This document shows positions 26,939 through 36,858 of a stretch of 64,000 nucleotides of DNA, in pieces. A program made the position numbers and the translations under genes. Every line of letters starts with the position of its first letter. The stretch's first letter is position 1. The DNA is from Parapedobacter sp042666505 (GTDB lineage: Bacteria > Bacteroidota > Bacteroidia > Sphingobacteriales > Sphingobacteriaceae): assembly GCF_042666505.1 (NCBI RefSeq), contig NZ_JBHTDN010000011.1, forward strand, positions 62,001 through 126,000, read 5' to 3'. The notes below the pieces were generated by a model. The model did not search any database. It was not told the origin of the DNA and worked only from the letters and a program-made list of their open reading frames with translations.

Positions 26939-27867
26939 GCGCGATCGTTCACCGGTTTAATCTGCTTCAAGGCATTGAAGAAACCAAGGGCTTCCAACCT
27001 GGATTGCAGTAATTGCCTGTCCTGTCCGGAAAGTGACACCAACGGCAGGCGTGAGGGGCCGAGGTCCATCCCGATCATTTCCATAATCGCCTTTTGGGCG
27101 GGTATGGGTGAAAACTTCACCATCTCCCGGATCATATTGACAAGCAGCAGTTGTTGTTGTTGCGCTTCGTGTAACTCACCCTGCTCAAAAAGTTCCATGA
27201 CACGCAGGTATAGCGGAGCCGCAAAATTATAGGTACTGCCGACTGCCCCCTTTGCTCCTACAGCAAGTGCGGGAAGCAGCAATTCGTCATAGCCGAACAA
27301 CACGTCAAATTTGCCATCTTTAAAGTTCAAGCATGCCTGGTATTCGTGGATGGTCGCCGCCGTATATTTGATACCTGCCAAATTCGGTATTTTTTCCTCC
27401 CCGAGGCGGAGAAAATCCACCATATCCATACCAACGCCGGTCAACGCAGGGATGTGATAATAATAAAATGGAGTGTTAGGTGCTGCAGCAGCTATCTGTG
27501 CCATGCTATCTACCAGATTCGCCACGTTAACCGGTTTGAAGTAAAACGCGGCCACCGCAGAAATGGCATCCGCTCCGATTTCCGCTGCATGCGCAGCAAG
27601 TTTGCGGCATTCGGCGATCGACGTGTGGCCCACATGCACGAACACCAACAACCTTCCTTTTGCCGATGCAACATACGCTTCCGCCACAGCCATCCGTTCT
27701 TCAATCGTCAGGTTCGGTCCTTCGCCATTTGTGCCACAGATAAACACCCCTTTTAATCCGTCGTCTACCAGTTTCTCAACCAAAGGGGGTATCCCGTCCA
27801 GGTTGAGCGAACCGTCGGCATGAAATGTCGCAAATGTAGCAGCAATAAGACCCTGTATTCTAATCAT
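26935..27867 (-). CDS. nanA: N-acetylneuraminate lyase
   Basis: A 310-residue cytoplasmic aldolase that splits N-acetylneuraminate into N-acetylmannosamine and pyruvate. Active-site features: 'GTNGEG' (45-50) where the DapA/NanA family has GSTGE, Tyr137 in 'FYYYHIPALTGVG' and Schiff-base Lys167 in 'LAGIKYTAATIHEY'. The NanA-type 'HIPALTG' separates it from dihydrodipicolinate synthases. It is in the middle of the sialic acid operon, 52 bases after the acetylesterase and overlapping nanM by 4. Confidence 0.93.
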   Translation of the reverse strand: MIRIQGLIAATFATFHADGSLNLDGIPPLVEKLVDDGLKGVFICGTNGEGPNLTIEERMAVAEAYVASAKGRLLVFVHVGHTSIAECRKLAAHAAEIGADAISAVAAFYFKPVNVANLVDSMAQIAAAAPNTPFYYYHIPALTGVGMDMVDFLRLGEEKIPNLAGIKYTAATIHEYQACLNFKDGKFDVLFGYDELLLPALAVGAKGAVGSTYNFAAPLYLRVMELFEQGELHEAQQQQLLLVNMIREMVKFSPIPAQKAIMEMIGMDLGPSRLPLVSLSGQDRQLLQSRLEALGFFNALKQIKPVNDRA

Positions 27868-27919
27868 CGTATATAGTTATATAAATTAAGTGAATTTTTT
27901 AGCTAAACCCTCATCTTTT

Positions 27920-29326
27920 TTACCAATTATCCGTCCGGAAGGACGAGGCAGGCAATCCCGCGGAATTAAATAAATCGCCTCGTACCCAATCCTTAAACGC
28001 GTACCGTACACTCACCGGATTAGGGACTTCTTCGCAGCGCACCTCAACAATGTGCTTTCCTACAATACGTGCCTCGGCAGGGTAGAATACGCGGTCGTCG
28101 CCCGCCAGCTCAAACGCATGCAGCCCATTTCCTGAATCGGTTAATCCATCCGCGACGTGGTCAAAATACAATCGCACCTTCGTACCTTTCCACTTGATGC
28201 GCTTAACCACCGGACTCTGCACTTCCCCCCGCTGCTGCTTATACGTTTCCGCGAGAGCGAGGTCTGACAAACGCCGGGCGACGGTTGTCTTATCCGGCGG
28301 ATGGATCGTCTGTTCGGAACCCACGTCCATGGTGACTACCATGCCGGCATTCGATAGGCTTGTTGCGGCTGCCAGTTGAGCCTCGCGCAGGTAAGCCGAC
28401 TGTTGCTTTCCGTCGTATTTATAGGGAGCAATCTGTGCATAGTAAAACGGAAAATCTCCTTGATTCCAGCGTTGCCGCCATCCGCTTACCATTCCAACAA
28501 ACCAATCTTCGTAGCGATTGGCCGTGGCGCGGTTTCCCTCTCCCTGATACCATATCGCGCCTTTGATACCATATCCCAGAATGGGGTTGATCATCGCGTT
28601 GAATAGCACGGTCGGTGTATTTTTTGTAATTTTCCCGGGTACGGGCTGATCGGCCAATTCGGGAAAACTGTTCAGCGTGGTTGAGTCCATCCATGCCTGC
28701 ACTTGGGTACCGCCATAGGCCGATTGCAAAATGCCGACCGGCACACCAAGCTCACGCTGTAAGTTCAAGGCATATTGATAAGCAACCGCACTGAACGCTG
28801 CTACCGATGCCGAATCGGGAGCCGTCCATTCCGCATCACAGTTGTCCAGCGGGTGGACCGCGGATTTTACCGGTACCCGGAATAGACGGATCAGCGGATT
28901 GCCCGCTTCCGCAATCAGTTTACCGGCATGCAAAACCGTGTCTCTAGGTGGATTTCCTACCCGCATTCCCATATTGGACTGACCCGAAGCCAGCCAAACT
29001 TCACCGATCAGCACGTCGGTTATCACCCTTTTATCACGTTCGTCACTTAGAAAAATCTCATACGGGCCGCCAGCTTTCGGGGTCTCGATCATCAGCCGCC
29101 ACCTCCCCTTGTCACCTACCTTGGCATGATACTCTTTGCCGTTCCATGAAGTTGTAGCCCTTATGGAAGTACCATCCGAAGTTCCCCAGATCGGCACGGT
29201 TGCCTGCTGCTGCAAAATCATCCCGTTGCCCATTACTGCCGGCAATTCAATACGACCGTATGCCTTGCTGTTTACAGCACTTATGAGCAAAAAAATAACT
29301 AGGGCTATTAAAACATTCCGTTGCAT
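27920..29326 (-). CDS. Sialate O-acetylesterase (SGNH family)
   Basis: A 468-residue exported esterase that removes O-acetyl groups from sialic acids so that sialidases or the lyase can act. The ATG at 29326 is chosen because it begins a signal peptide (MQRNVLIALVIFLLISAVNSKA). The frame is open for 59 more codons upstream, but those encode nothing signal-like. Family blocks: 'LPAVMGNGMILQQQATVPIWG', the nucleophile in 'WLASGQSNM', 'GAIWYQGEGN', and the catalytic Asp/His region 'TIHPPDKTTVARRLSDLAL'. It lies between a sulfatase and nanA. Confidence 0.9.
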   Translation of the reverse strand: MQRNVLIALVIFLLISAVNSKAYGRIELPAVMGNGMILQQQATVPIWGTSDGTSIRATTSWNGKEYHAKVGDKGRWRLMIETPKAGGPYEIFLSDERDKRVITDVLIGEVWLASGQSNMGMRVGNPPRDTVLHAGKLIAEAGNPLIRLFRVPVKSAVHPLDNCDAEWTAPDSASVAAFSAVAYQYALNLQRELGVPVGILQSAYGGTQVQAWMDSTTLNSFPELADQPVPGKITKNTPTVLFNAMINPILGYGIKGAIWYQGEGNRATANRYEDWFVGMVSGWRQRWNQGDFPFYYAQIAPYKYDGKQQSAYLREAQLAAATSLSNAGMVVTMDVGSEQTIHPPDKTTVARRLSDLALAETYKQQRGEVQSPVVKRIKWKGTKVRLYFDHVADGLTDSGNGLHAFELAGDDRVFYPAEARIVGKHIVEVRCEEVPNPVSVRYAFKDWVRGDLFNSAGLPASSFRTDNW

Positions 29327-29504
29327 ATACCTTATTTTTTGTGTGATACCACCTTGTGCGGAATCATATTCAACGTGCCTTACGTTACCTGGTTTTTCCA
29401 TATCTGACACCTGATTGGCGTAGACTGTCGGCATGAGCGTTCTCAAACGGGCTGTTCGGTTTGTCCGCATCGGCCAGAATTGCGTTAAAGATTTATGTCG
29501 CATG

Positions 29505-30977
29505 CTAGTACCGTTTCTTCCACATCGAATCTAATAACGCACGCATTTTCCGCAATTCCTTTCGATAACGGGGCTGCGCAACCACGTTTTCGGTTTCAAT
29601 ACCGATCCCGTTATACCGATAAAGTTCCGATGCGATCACCGCGCTGTCACCGATGTTCCGCCATTCCGTATACCGATACGCTTCCGACCGCACACTGTAT
29701 CCCATCACGTTGGGCGTATCCGTATACATCCAAGGGCGCGGAAATTGGCTGAATGCCCTGTTTTTCCACGACCTGCCCGGCCGGGCCAGCAAGGGTTTCA
29801 AGCTAACACCGTCTACCTCGCGGGGCGCGGGTAATCCAGCCAAATCGGCCAAAGTCGGGTAAATATCGACTAACTCGACAACGGCTTCCGTGTGCTTTCC
29901 CCGATGGGGCGTGCCGGGTACCGAAATCAGCAGCGGCACGCGTGTGTCCAATTCGAAATTCGTTGTCTTGCACCAAAGATCCAGTTCGCCCAAGTGAAAA
30001 CCGTGATCGCTCCATAGCACGATAATCGTCTTATCGAGCAATCCCTGCCGTTCCAGTTCATCCAGCAAATGGCCGATCTGGGCATCGACAAAACTGATGC
30101 TGGCATAATAGCCCAGGGGCAGTTGCTCGACGAGTTCCCCTGATAATGGCCCGACATCCGGAATGTCGGTGTATCCCCGAAGTTCTGCACCGTCATGCAG
30201 AGCAAGCTGCGGAACATCTGTCGGGGGCATGGGCTGGGTAGGCTTGGGAATGGCAACATTTTTATACAGATCCCAATATTTCTTTGGCGCCGAAAACGGT
30301 AGATGGGGCCGTCTGAATCCCACCGCCAAGAAGAAATTGGTATCCTTCATTGCCTGTATAGCCTCCACGGCAGCTATGCGTACCTTTCCGTCTACGTAGG
30401 CGCTGTCAGGTACCTCGGCACACTCCGTTGCCGCGGCCTTCCACGAACGTTTTGAAGCGAGGTTTTCGCTTAGGACATATTTACCGCCTGCTTCATCGGT
30501 TACCGACAGCACTTCGGGCACCGACCAGGAAACCGGGTCCTGTGCATCTTTTGGATCGTGGTAAATCTTACCGACGGCCCGGGTTTCATATCCCTGCTTT
30601 TTGAAATACTGTGGTAAGGTAACCGCATCCGGAAGCGCCTCCCTGAAATGCGTTTGCAAATCCCAGACCTTTGTAACGTCCGGCCGCCGGCCTGTCAATA
30701 CCGAAGCCCGGGATGGTGCACAAACGGCCTGCTGGCAATACGCCCGGTTAAAAACCATACCTCTTGCTGCCAATCGATCGATATTGGGCGTAATCGCTAT
30801 GGAATCTCCATAACATCCCAATTGCGGCCGCAGATCGTCTACCGCAATAAAGAGCACATTGAACCGGTCAAGAGGAACCTGATCCGTTGCCTTACCCCCG
30901 ATCGCATCGCTTAGCGGCCATACAATAAGCACGGCTCCTAACCATCCCCTTTTTATGTTGTTTCCGAGCCTGCACAT
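29505..30977 (-). CDS. Sulfatase (iduronate-2-sulfatase-like)
   Basis: A 490-residue exported formylglycine-type sulfatase. The activation motif is C86-A-P-S-R90 in 'YCQQAVCAPSRASVLTGRRP'. Metal ligands are expected in 'LFIAVDDLRPQLGCYG' and 'VLWSDHGFHLGE'. The Cys must be converted to formylglycine by an anSME enzyme that is not in this window. Sequence style (YCQQxxCxPSR, 'WCKTTNFELDTRVPLL') is that of the iduronate-2-sulfatase branch and close to the sulfatase at 55144. It is the third gene of the operon, 6 bases after SusD. The sulfated sugar is unknown; context suggests a sulfated sialoglycan. Confidence 0.92.
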   Translation of the reverse strand: MCRLGNNIKRGWLGAVLIVWPLSDAIGGKATDQVPLDRFNVLFIAVDDLRPQLGCYGDSIAITPNIDRLAARGMVFNRAYCQQAVCAPSRASVLTGRRPDVTKVWDLQTHFREALPDAVTLPQYFKKQGYETRAVGKIYHDPKDAQDPVSWSVPEVLSVTDEAGGKYVLSENLASKRSWKAAATECAEVPDSAYVDGKVRIAAVEAIQAMKDTNFFLAVGFRRPHLPFSAPKKYWDLYKNVAIPKPTQPMPPTDVPQLALHDGAELRGYTDIPDVGPLSGELVEQLPLGYYASISFVDAQIGHLLDELERQGLLDKTIIVLWSDHGFHLGELDLWCKTTNFELDTRVPLLISVPGTPHRGKHTEAVVELVDIYPTLADLAGLPAPREVDGVSLKPLLARPGRSWKNRAFSQFPRPWMYTDTPNVMGYSVRSEAYRYTEWRNIGDSAVIASELYRYNGIGIETENVVAQPRYRKELRKMRALLDSMWKKRY

Positions 30978-30983
30978 AGGCTA

Positions 30984-32438
30984 TTAATATCCGGGCGTTT
31001 GCTTGATGTTTGGATTCGTATTAATGGAATTGTTGTGTACAGGCCAAAGCAGGATGTGCGCTTCGTCTTCATGGCCTGCCAGGCTGGGCACTTCATCAAA
31101 CACAACGCCGAAACGGATTAAATCCCACCATATTTTTCCTTCGGAGACGAACTCCTTTTTACGCTCGGTCAAGATCTGCCGATCCACCTGAGCCGGTGAA
31201 AGCGCGGAAGAATAAAAGTTTTCACGGTCATAAGCCCGTTTGGCGATGGCATTCAACCGTTCCACGGCCAAGGGAGAATTACCCAACGCATTTTCAATCT
31301 CTGCACTCATCAGCAATGCATCGGCATACCGATAGACCACAATATCGGCATCAAAAACGCGCGTCTGATTTTCCCAGCTTCCTGCGTATTTATTGATCCA
31401 TTGGAAGGTCGCGTTTTTTGGCGCATCAAAAAAGGTCTGAAAGCTCACGTTGGTCCGTTGATCGTCTTCGTTTTCGGAAAGAAATGCTTTGTAGTCGTCC
31501 GTCAAAAAGATCCATTGCTGATGGCTCCCTACCTTGATCGGATTTTCGACATACTGTGTCGATATGTACTGCAAAGGCACCAAGTGATCTGCCGGATAGC
31601 CGCCGGTATATTCATCCATTACGTAGCTCCATGCAAATACAATTTCCTGGTTGAGTTCACTGCTGAATACGCTAGAAAAGTCCGACATCAACGCGTAGCC
31701 CGCGTTGTTCAACACAGCGTCAACCGCCTGCTTTGCTTGGTTCAGCGCCGCAGTGCCCGCTCCCCTCACTTTTGCCATCCATAAATAATAGTCAGCCTGC
31801 AGCAAATTGATCGCTGCCTTTGACGCCATATCCCGGTCCGTCACATCTTCCGGCATCAGCGAGTTGGCCGTTTCCAGGTCCATTCGAACCTGATCAAACA
31901 CGCGGTCAGCCGGATCGCGCGACGGATACAAATCCTCTTGTTGCCCCGATTCAAAACCATTCAACAGCACGGGAGCATTGCCCCAAACCCGGCCAATCCA
32001 GTAGTAACAAAATGCACGGACGAACAAGGCATTGGCCAGTACCTTATTCTTGTCCGCCTCATTGACAAAAGGAATGTCCGGTACGTATTTCAAGATAAGA
32101 TTGCAATCGTTGATGGTCGTATACAAATTTTGCCAATTGGCATGGGCGTGCGTTGCGTTCAACTGGTTGGTAAACGGATCGCTATAGGTAGCGTTGGTAG
32201 CAAGACCCGGTCCCCATAAACCGGAACGGTACTCTCCCCAGAAAATGTAGGCATCGGAAAATGCAGAGCGCATCTTGTTGTACACCCCGTAAACGGCTGC
32301 CTGGGCATCCCCCTCGTCTTCCCACATGGAGTTCGCCGTAATGGCACTTTTCTGGTCTACATCCAGTTTATCGTGGCAAGCCTGTAGTCCTAGCAAGCCA
32401 GCCATTATATAGATATAATAAAATCGACTATTCTTCAT
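30984..32438 (-). CDS. SusD/RagB-type glycan-binding lipoprotein (pair 3)
   Basis: A 484-residue surface lipoprotein (lipobox 'LLGLQAC', Cys 21). It has the SusD pattern: N-terminal 'ITANSMWEDEGDAQAAVYGVYNKMRSAFSD', TPR-like 'NALFVRAFCYYWIGRVWGNAPVL' and a C-terminal 'LTERKKEFVSEGKIWWDLIRFG' with 'LLWPVHNNSINTNPNIKQTPGY'. SusD forms a lid over its SusC partner, encoded 12 bases upstream. Lying next to the nan genes, this pair is the best candidate for uptake of free or short sialylated sugars, as NanO/NanU do in other Bacteroidota. Confidence 0.93.
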   Translation of the reverse strand: MKNSRFYYIYIMAGLLGLQACHDKLDVDQKSAITANSMWEDEGDAQAAVYGVYNKMRSAFSDAYIFWGEYRSGLWGPGLATNATYSDPFTNQLNATHAHANWQNLYTTINDCNLILKYVPDIPFVNEADKNKVLANALFVRAFCYYWIGRVWGNAPVLLNGFESGQQEDLYPSRDPADRVFDQVRMDLETANSLMPEDVTDRDMASKAAINLLQADYYLWMAKVRGAGTAALNQAKQAVDAVLNNAGYALMSDFSSVFSSELNQEIVFAWSYVMDEYTGGYPADHLVPLQYISTQYVENPIKVGSHQQWIFLTDDYKAFLSENEDDQRTNVSFQTFFDAPKNATFQWINKYAGSWENQTRVFDADIVVYRYADALLMSAEIENALGNSPLAVERLNAIAKRAYDRENFYSSALSPAQVDRQILTERKKEFVSEGKIWWDLIRFGVVFDEVPSLAGHEDEAHILLWPVHNNSINTNPNIKQTPGY

Positions 32439-32449
32439 GACGCTGTGAT

Positions 32450-35400
32450 TTATAAGGTTATTTTGGCCCCAATCGAGAATCTCCTAATCGGCGGATAGTT
32501 GTAATAGGCATTTCCGCTGGCATTGGAATAGGTGGTGGCCGCCCCTACTTCGGGCGAAATACCAGTCCCCTGCACGGCCGAGAAGTAGTGCAAATTGTTT
32601 CCGGACAACGTCAGCGTCAAGTCTTTGATGCCCAACTTACCGAACATTTTTTCCGGCATGCGGTATTGCAGGGTTACTTCCCGCAAACACAGATAATCGC
32701 CTTTGTAATTGAATACATCGGAGGTCCTCGAGAAATTTGAATTGCCCGCATCGGGGTCGTTGGCGGTAAACCGGGCATATTTCGTCTGGTCGCCTTCTTG
32801 CTTCCACGTTTCCTTTACCGCATCTACAATCGTATAGTTGTTAGCGAACGTGTTCATGAAATAGCGCATGTACGCGTTGTGGTTAATTGAATGGCCCAAC
32901 GCCCAATCCACAAATACATTCAGGCTGAAGTTCTTATAGGAAAAGGAGTTATTCAACCCTCCGGTCGTGTGCGGCACGGTAACCCCAAGCTCAAATTGAT
33001 CCATGGCCGTGATCCGTCCATCCCCGTCCCGATCCTTCCATTCGTAGTCGCCCGGCAGCTTTCTGCCGCGCACACTTTGCCCATCTGCCGGGTCAAAACC
33101 CCGGGCACGCTCATCGTAGCGCGCATTGGCCGCTTGCTCCGCATTCTGCAAAATGTAATCTACCACATAGCCGTAGTACCGGTACAGGGGCTCGCCTTCG
33201 GCTGTACCGCCATAAGCGGTTCCATCTTCGAGGGTGATCCCTCCGATGCGATTCCGGTCGCGCCCGTTATCCGGCAATTCAAGCACCTTATTCTTCACAA
33301 AGCTCCAGGTAAGCTTGGAATCCCAGGAAAACGCGTCTGTCTCGATATTCCTTGATGATAACTCCAAATCAAACCCATGGAAGCGCACCTTGCCGACGTT
33401 GGTTTGCACATTATCGAATCCCGATGTGTTCGGCAGTTCCATGCTAAACAGCAGATCCTCCGTGACCTTATTGAAATAATCTGCACTCAGCGAGATCCGA
33501 TTATTGACAAAACCGAAATCAAAACCAACATCCAGTTGCGTCGAGGTTTCCCAAGTCAGGTCCCTGTTCGGCATGGTCGTGGGCACGATACCCGCATTCC
33601 CGTTATACCGCGCATCGGTTGCATACCGGCCCAATGCGTCGTACAGCCCGATGGAGTTGTTACCGGTTTGCCCGTAACTGGCCCGTAGCTTCAGGTAGTT
33701 GATGACACGGCTGTCCTGCAGGAAATTTTCGTCTGAAATCACCCAGCCACCCGATATCCCCGGAAAAAAGCCCCAGCGGTTCTCTGCCGCAAACAGCGAA
33801 GACCCATCGACCCGGAACGTGGCCATCAACAGGTACTTCTTCAGGTAGTCATACGAAAGGCGTCCGAAATAGCCGATGAGCACTTCCTTCTCAAACTTAC
33901 TATCGGCACCGGTTTTGTTCGGCCCAGCTGTCAACGTGGGGACTTTATCAGAACTGGCACCGGTAGCACTGGCTGAAAACCCCTTGTTGTCAGTCACCTG
34001 ATAGGAATAGCCCGCCATCCCAGACAAGGAATGAGCACGCCCAAAGGTGTCATCGTAGGAAAGATATGCGTCCAGCTTGGTTCTTCCCAACTCACCGAAT
34101 TCGGCCTCGGTAGTCCGCAATCCGCTGAACTCATGCGCCTTTTCAAAATAATCGTATTGCGTAACGTGATTATAACTCGAAATCTGAACATTGGCCTTCA
34201 ACTGATCCAGAATCCGGTAGTTCAGTCCACCGATCAGGGAAAGCCGACGATCCTTGTTTGCTACATCGCGGGTATAATCCCACCAAACCGGATTGGGCGA
34301 GGTCGCATTGTAACCGGGTGTTGGGCGACCATCTGCATAATATACTTTCTGTGTCGGCGGCGTAGCCAGGCCGCGGGCGATTACATTCATCTGATTTTCA
34401 AACTGGCTTGAACTCGTCGACGAAAAGTCGAACGCCGTATTCAAACTCAGTCGGTCCGATATCTTCACGTCTGCTTTCGCACGGGCGCTGTAACGCGCAT
34501 AACCGGTACCTAAGGCAACCCCGGCGTCATCCGTATATCCGCCACTGGCTGCATAGCGAAGAAATTCATTTCCCCCGTCTATGCCCAAGTAATAATTTTG
34601 CCAGAGCACGTCGCGGTACATGAGTGATTGATAATCGTTATCCTGATAAATCAGTGTTTTGCTGGGATCTAGCGGATCCGGCATGGAACTATAGCCTGCG
34701 GGCACGGCTTCGCCATCCCGCAGGTAGCGAGTCGAATAGAGTGAGTTTTCATCGTTGCCGGAACTCGCCGAATATCCAGAAGCACTGTTGTACTGCGGAT
34801 TTGGACTCAACGCCACGGCCGGTCTCACGGTATTTAGATAGTCCCTGGCGTTCATAAAATCGATCAGCGTTTCAGGTTGTTGGTGCGCCAGGCTTGCATC
34901 AAACGTAATACGCGGCGCCTGTGAAGCCGATCCCTGCTTGGTCGTTATCAGGACGACCCCGTTGGATGCACGAGACCCATAGATGGCCGTCGAGGCCGCA
35001 TCTTTCAGCACCTCAATGGATTCAACATCATTGGGATTAATACCGGAGAATGCGCGCTCTACCCCGTCTACCAACACCAGTGGATCATTCGATTTATTGA
35101 TCGAAGAGCCGCCTCGAATCCGGAATACCGCATCGGCGCCCGGGGTGTTGTTGGATTGATACACCCGCGCGCCGGCAACCTTGCCCCGCAGGCCCTCTCC
35201 TACCGTACTGATGGGAATATCCCGCAAGGCCTCACCGCCGATTTTTGTAATAGCGGACGTAATGGTTCGGCGGGATTGGGTTCCATATCCCACCACTACG
35301 ACCTCATCCAGGCTTTCGTTCGCCTCAGCCAACGTAATGGTTACTTCGTTCGACACCGGAATGGTCACCTCCTTCGTTTCAAATCCGATCGTCGAAAAAA

Positions 35401-35620
35401 CAAGGACTCCCCCGTTGGATGGTGCGTTTATGTAAAAAACACCCCGCTCGTCGGTAGTCGTTTCCAGATCCGTATCTTTCAACGACACCGTCACCCCGGG
35501 CAAAGGCTTGCCGTCAGCCCCAGCGACGGTACCTGTCACCCTTCGATCCTGTGCGGCTAGTTTCTGGCTCGAAAATACCAGGCCGCAAAGGACCATAATA
35601 AACAATGAAACACCCCTCAT
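32450..35620 (-). CDS. SusC/RagA-type TonB-dependent transporter (pair 3)
   Basis: A 1056-residue outer-membrane transporter. After the signal peptide come a carboxypeptidase-regulatory-like domain (~25-110, 'VTGTVAGADGKPLPGVTVSLKDT'), the TonB-box region 'DEVVVVGYGTQSRRTITSAI', the plug ('VGEGLRGKVAGARV', 'VLKDAASTAIYGSRASNGVVLITTK') and a 22-strand barrel ending in 'PPIRRFSIGAKITL'. It is the first gene of the third transcription unit and is preceded by a promoter with the shared GntR-type palindrome (35654-35666). Confidence 0.95.
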   Translation of the reverse strand: MRGVSLFIMVLCGLVFSSQKLAAQDRRVTGTVAGADGKPLPGVTVSLKDTDLETTTDERGVFYINAPSNGGVLVFSTIGFETKEVTIPVSNEVTITLAEANESLDEVVVVGYGTQSRRTITSAITKIGGEALRDIPISTVGEGLRGKVAGARVYQSNNTPGADAVFRIRGGSSINKSNDPLVLVDGVERAFSGINPNDVESIEVLKDAASTAIYGSRASNGVVLITTKQGSASQAPRITFDASLAHQQPETLIDFMNARDYLNTVRPAVALSPNPQYNSASGYSASSGNDENSLYSTRYLRDGEAVPAGYSSMPDPLDPSKTLIYQDNDYQSLMYRDVLWQNYYLGIDGGNEFLRYAASGGYTDDAGVALGTGYARYSARAKADVKISDRLSLNTAFDFSSTSSSQFENQMNVIARGLATPPTQKVYYADGRPTPGYNATSPNPVWWDYTRDVANKDRRLSLIGGLNYRILDQLKANVQISSYNHVTQYDYFEKAHEFSGLRTTEAEFGELGRTKLDAYLSYDDTFGRAHSLSGMAGYSYQVTDNKGFSASATGASSDKVPTLTAGPNKTGADSKFEKEVLIGYFGRLSYDYLKKYLLMATFRVDGSSLFAAENRWGFFPGISGGWVISDENFLQDSRVINYLKLRASYGQTGNNSIGLYDALGRYATDARYNGNAGIVPTTMPNRDLTWETSTQLDVGFDFGFVNNRISLSADYFNKVTEDLLFSMELPNTSGFDNVQTNVGKVRFHGFDLELSSRNIETDAFSWDSKLTWSFVKNKVLELPDNGRDRNRIGGITLEDGTAYGGTAEGEPLYRYYGYVVDYILQNAEQAANARYDERARGFDPADGQSVRGRKLPGDYEWKDRDGDGRITAMDQFELGVTVPHTTGGLNNSFSYKNFSLNVFVDWALGHSINHNAYMRYFMNTFANNYTIVDAVKETWKQEGDQTKYARFTANDPDAGNSNFSRTSDVFNYKGDYLCLREVTLQYRMPEKMFGKLGIKDLTLTLSGNNLHYFSAVQGTGISPEVGAATTYSNASGNAYYNYPPIRRFSIGAKITL

Positions 35621-35653
35621 AGCTCAATTAATTTATTTTGGATAATTGGTATT

Positions 35654-35703
35654 TATGTAGAACATATCAACAAATATAGGAGATACTTTTTGACAGTTCC
35701 AAA
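35654..35703 (-). promoter_or_regulatory. Promoter and GntR-type operator of the susC3-nan operon
   Basis: On the minus strand TTTG (35703-35700), 21 bases, TATATTTG (35678-35671), then the palindrome TATGTAGAACATA (35654-35666), which contains the GntR-type core GT-N3-AC. The operator lies at about the transcription start, where a bound repressor would block the polymerase. The same block occurs at 55078 and 58147. Confidence 0.82.
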
Positions 35704-35727
35704 TAATTATTAAAATTATCTTATTGA

Positions 35728-36858
35728 TTATTTAACCAATTTGTCCAGCGTAAGCCGTTTCAATACCAACGACCAGCTATCCTTAGGGTTAAGCTTCGTT
35801 TCAAACAAGCAATAGATTGTGCCATCAGGTCCAATGGCAAGGTCTGAATACCCTGAAATTCCTGCATTGACCACATGTTCCACGGGCCAGGTCTTCCCGT
35901 TATCCGCACTTACTTTCAACGTCAGATTCTGACGGGGATGCTTGGGGATATTTTCGCTGTCTGGATTCAAGAAGAGTAGGTAATCGGTTCCTTTATAGGG
36001 TGTCGCGAGGATACTGGACATACAAATCGGTTCGAATAATCCTTCGTCATAGCTCGGCGTCGTCCAATCCGAAATTCCATCCTTACTGTAACTTACGCCT
36101 TTTCGTCTTTTTTCCGACTCGTTTCGAATGCTCAGCATTACGCGGCCATCGGGAAGCTCTACAGCCATGGTTTCACTCGGATTTTTAAATCCTTCGGCAT
36201 CGGGCACCAGAGCTCCCCGCTGCCAGGTTTTTCCGTTGTCATCGCTGTATATGGTGGCAATCCGTGAAGGCCGGTGACTCCGATGCGGTTTCAATTTATC
36301 AGAATCGGCAAGCCAAACGGGAACCAACAGGCGGCCGTTTTCAAGCTGTATACTGTGGCCCGGTCCAGGAGCCAGCACTTTCCAGTCGTAATCCTCTTTA
36401 AATGCATCAAACGTCGGCGTAATATTGACTGCCGGCGACCACGTGAGTCCGTCGTCGGTCGACTGCGTATAGTAGGCGTAGGCATAATCACGTTGGTATA
36501 GCAGGTGTATCGTACCATCGGCCCCGACAATCGGAGTTGGATTGTCCGTCGGCTTACTGCCCGCACGTTCGGCCACAACCTGTATCGGTCCCCAGGTATT
36601 TCCCCCATCTTCACTTCGCCGTACCAGCAGATCCATATCGGCCCAGTCGCTCGCGCTTTCAATCCGGCCGGCTGCAAAGGCGAGGAGTGTCCCCTTTTTG
36701 GTGAGTACCAAAGCAGGGATCCGCGTCGATGAGTATGCTCCCGATTTCGGTTCAAACACTTTTATACCTTCTTGGGCAGTAGCTCGTTCAACAGGTAGCA
36801 AACACAACAAACACACGACGATTGCCACTGAATTCATTCCTAACATGTTCTTTCTCAT
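35728..36858 (-). CDS. Exo-alpha-sialidase (GH33), 376 residues
   Basis: A secreted sialidase with signal peptide (MRKNMLGMNSVAIVVCLLC...). The ATG at 36858 is preferred to a TTG at 36879. It has 'STRIPALVLTKKGTLLAFAAGR' (the RIP motif carrying an arginine-triad residue), 'DWADMDLLVRRSEDGGNTWG' (acid/base Asp region), Asp-boxes 'SEDGGNTWG', 'STDDGLTWS', 'SDDNGKTWQ' and 'SADNGKTWP', and the late Tyr in 'SGYSDLAIGPDGTIYCLFE'. It is a minimal catalytic domain without carbohydrate-binding module. It is the last gene before the third promoter, separated from the upstream sialidase by 257 bases in which nothing else is recognised. Confidence 0.92.
   Translation of the reverse strand: MRKNMLGMNSVAIVVCLLCLLPVERATAQEGIKVFEPKSGAYSSTRIPALVLTKKGTLLAFAAGRIESASDWADMDLLVRRSEDGGNTWGPIQVVAERAGSKPTDNPTPIVGADGTIHLLYQRDYAYAYYTQSTDDGLTWSPAVNITPTFDAFKEDYDWKVLAPGPGHSIQLENGRLLVPVWLADSDKLKPHRSHRPSRIATIYSDDNGKTWQRGALVPDAEGFKNPSETMAVELPDGRVMLSIRNESEKRRKGVSYSKDGISDWTTPSYDEGLFEPICMSSILATPYKGTDYLLFLNPDSENIPKHPRQNLTLKVSADNGKTWPVEHVVNAGISGYSDLAIGPDGTIYCLFETKLNPKDSWSLVLKRLTLDKLVK

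Noticed and set aside
29327..29503. In-frame 59-codon extension upstream of the acetylesterase start
   Set aside because: It would place the signal peptide in the middle of the protein; the ATG at 29326 with a clean signal is preferred. The stretch is treated as intergenic.
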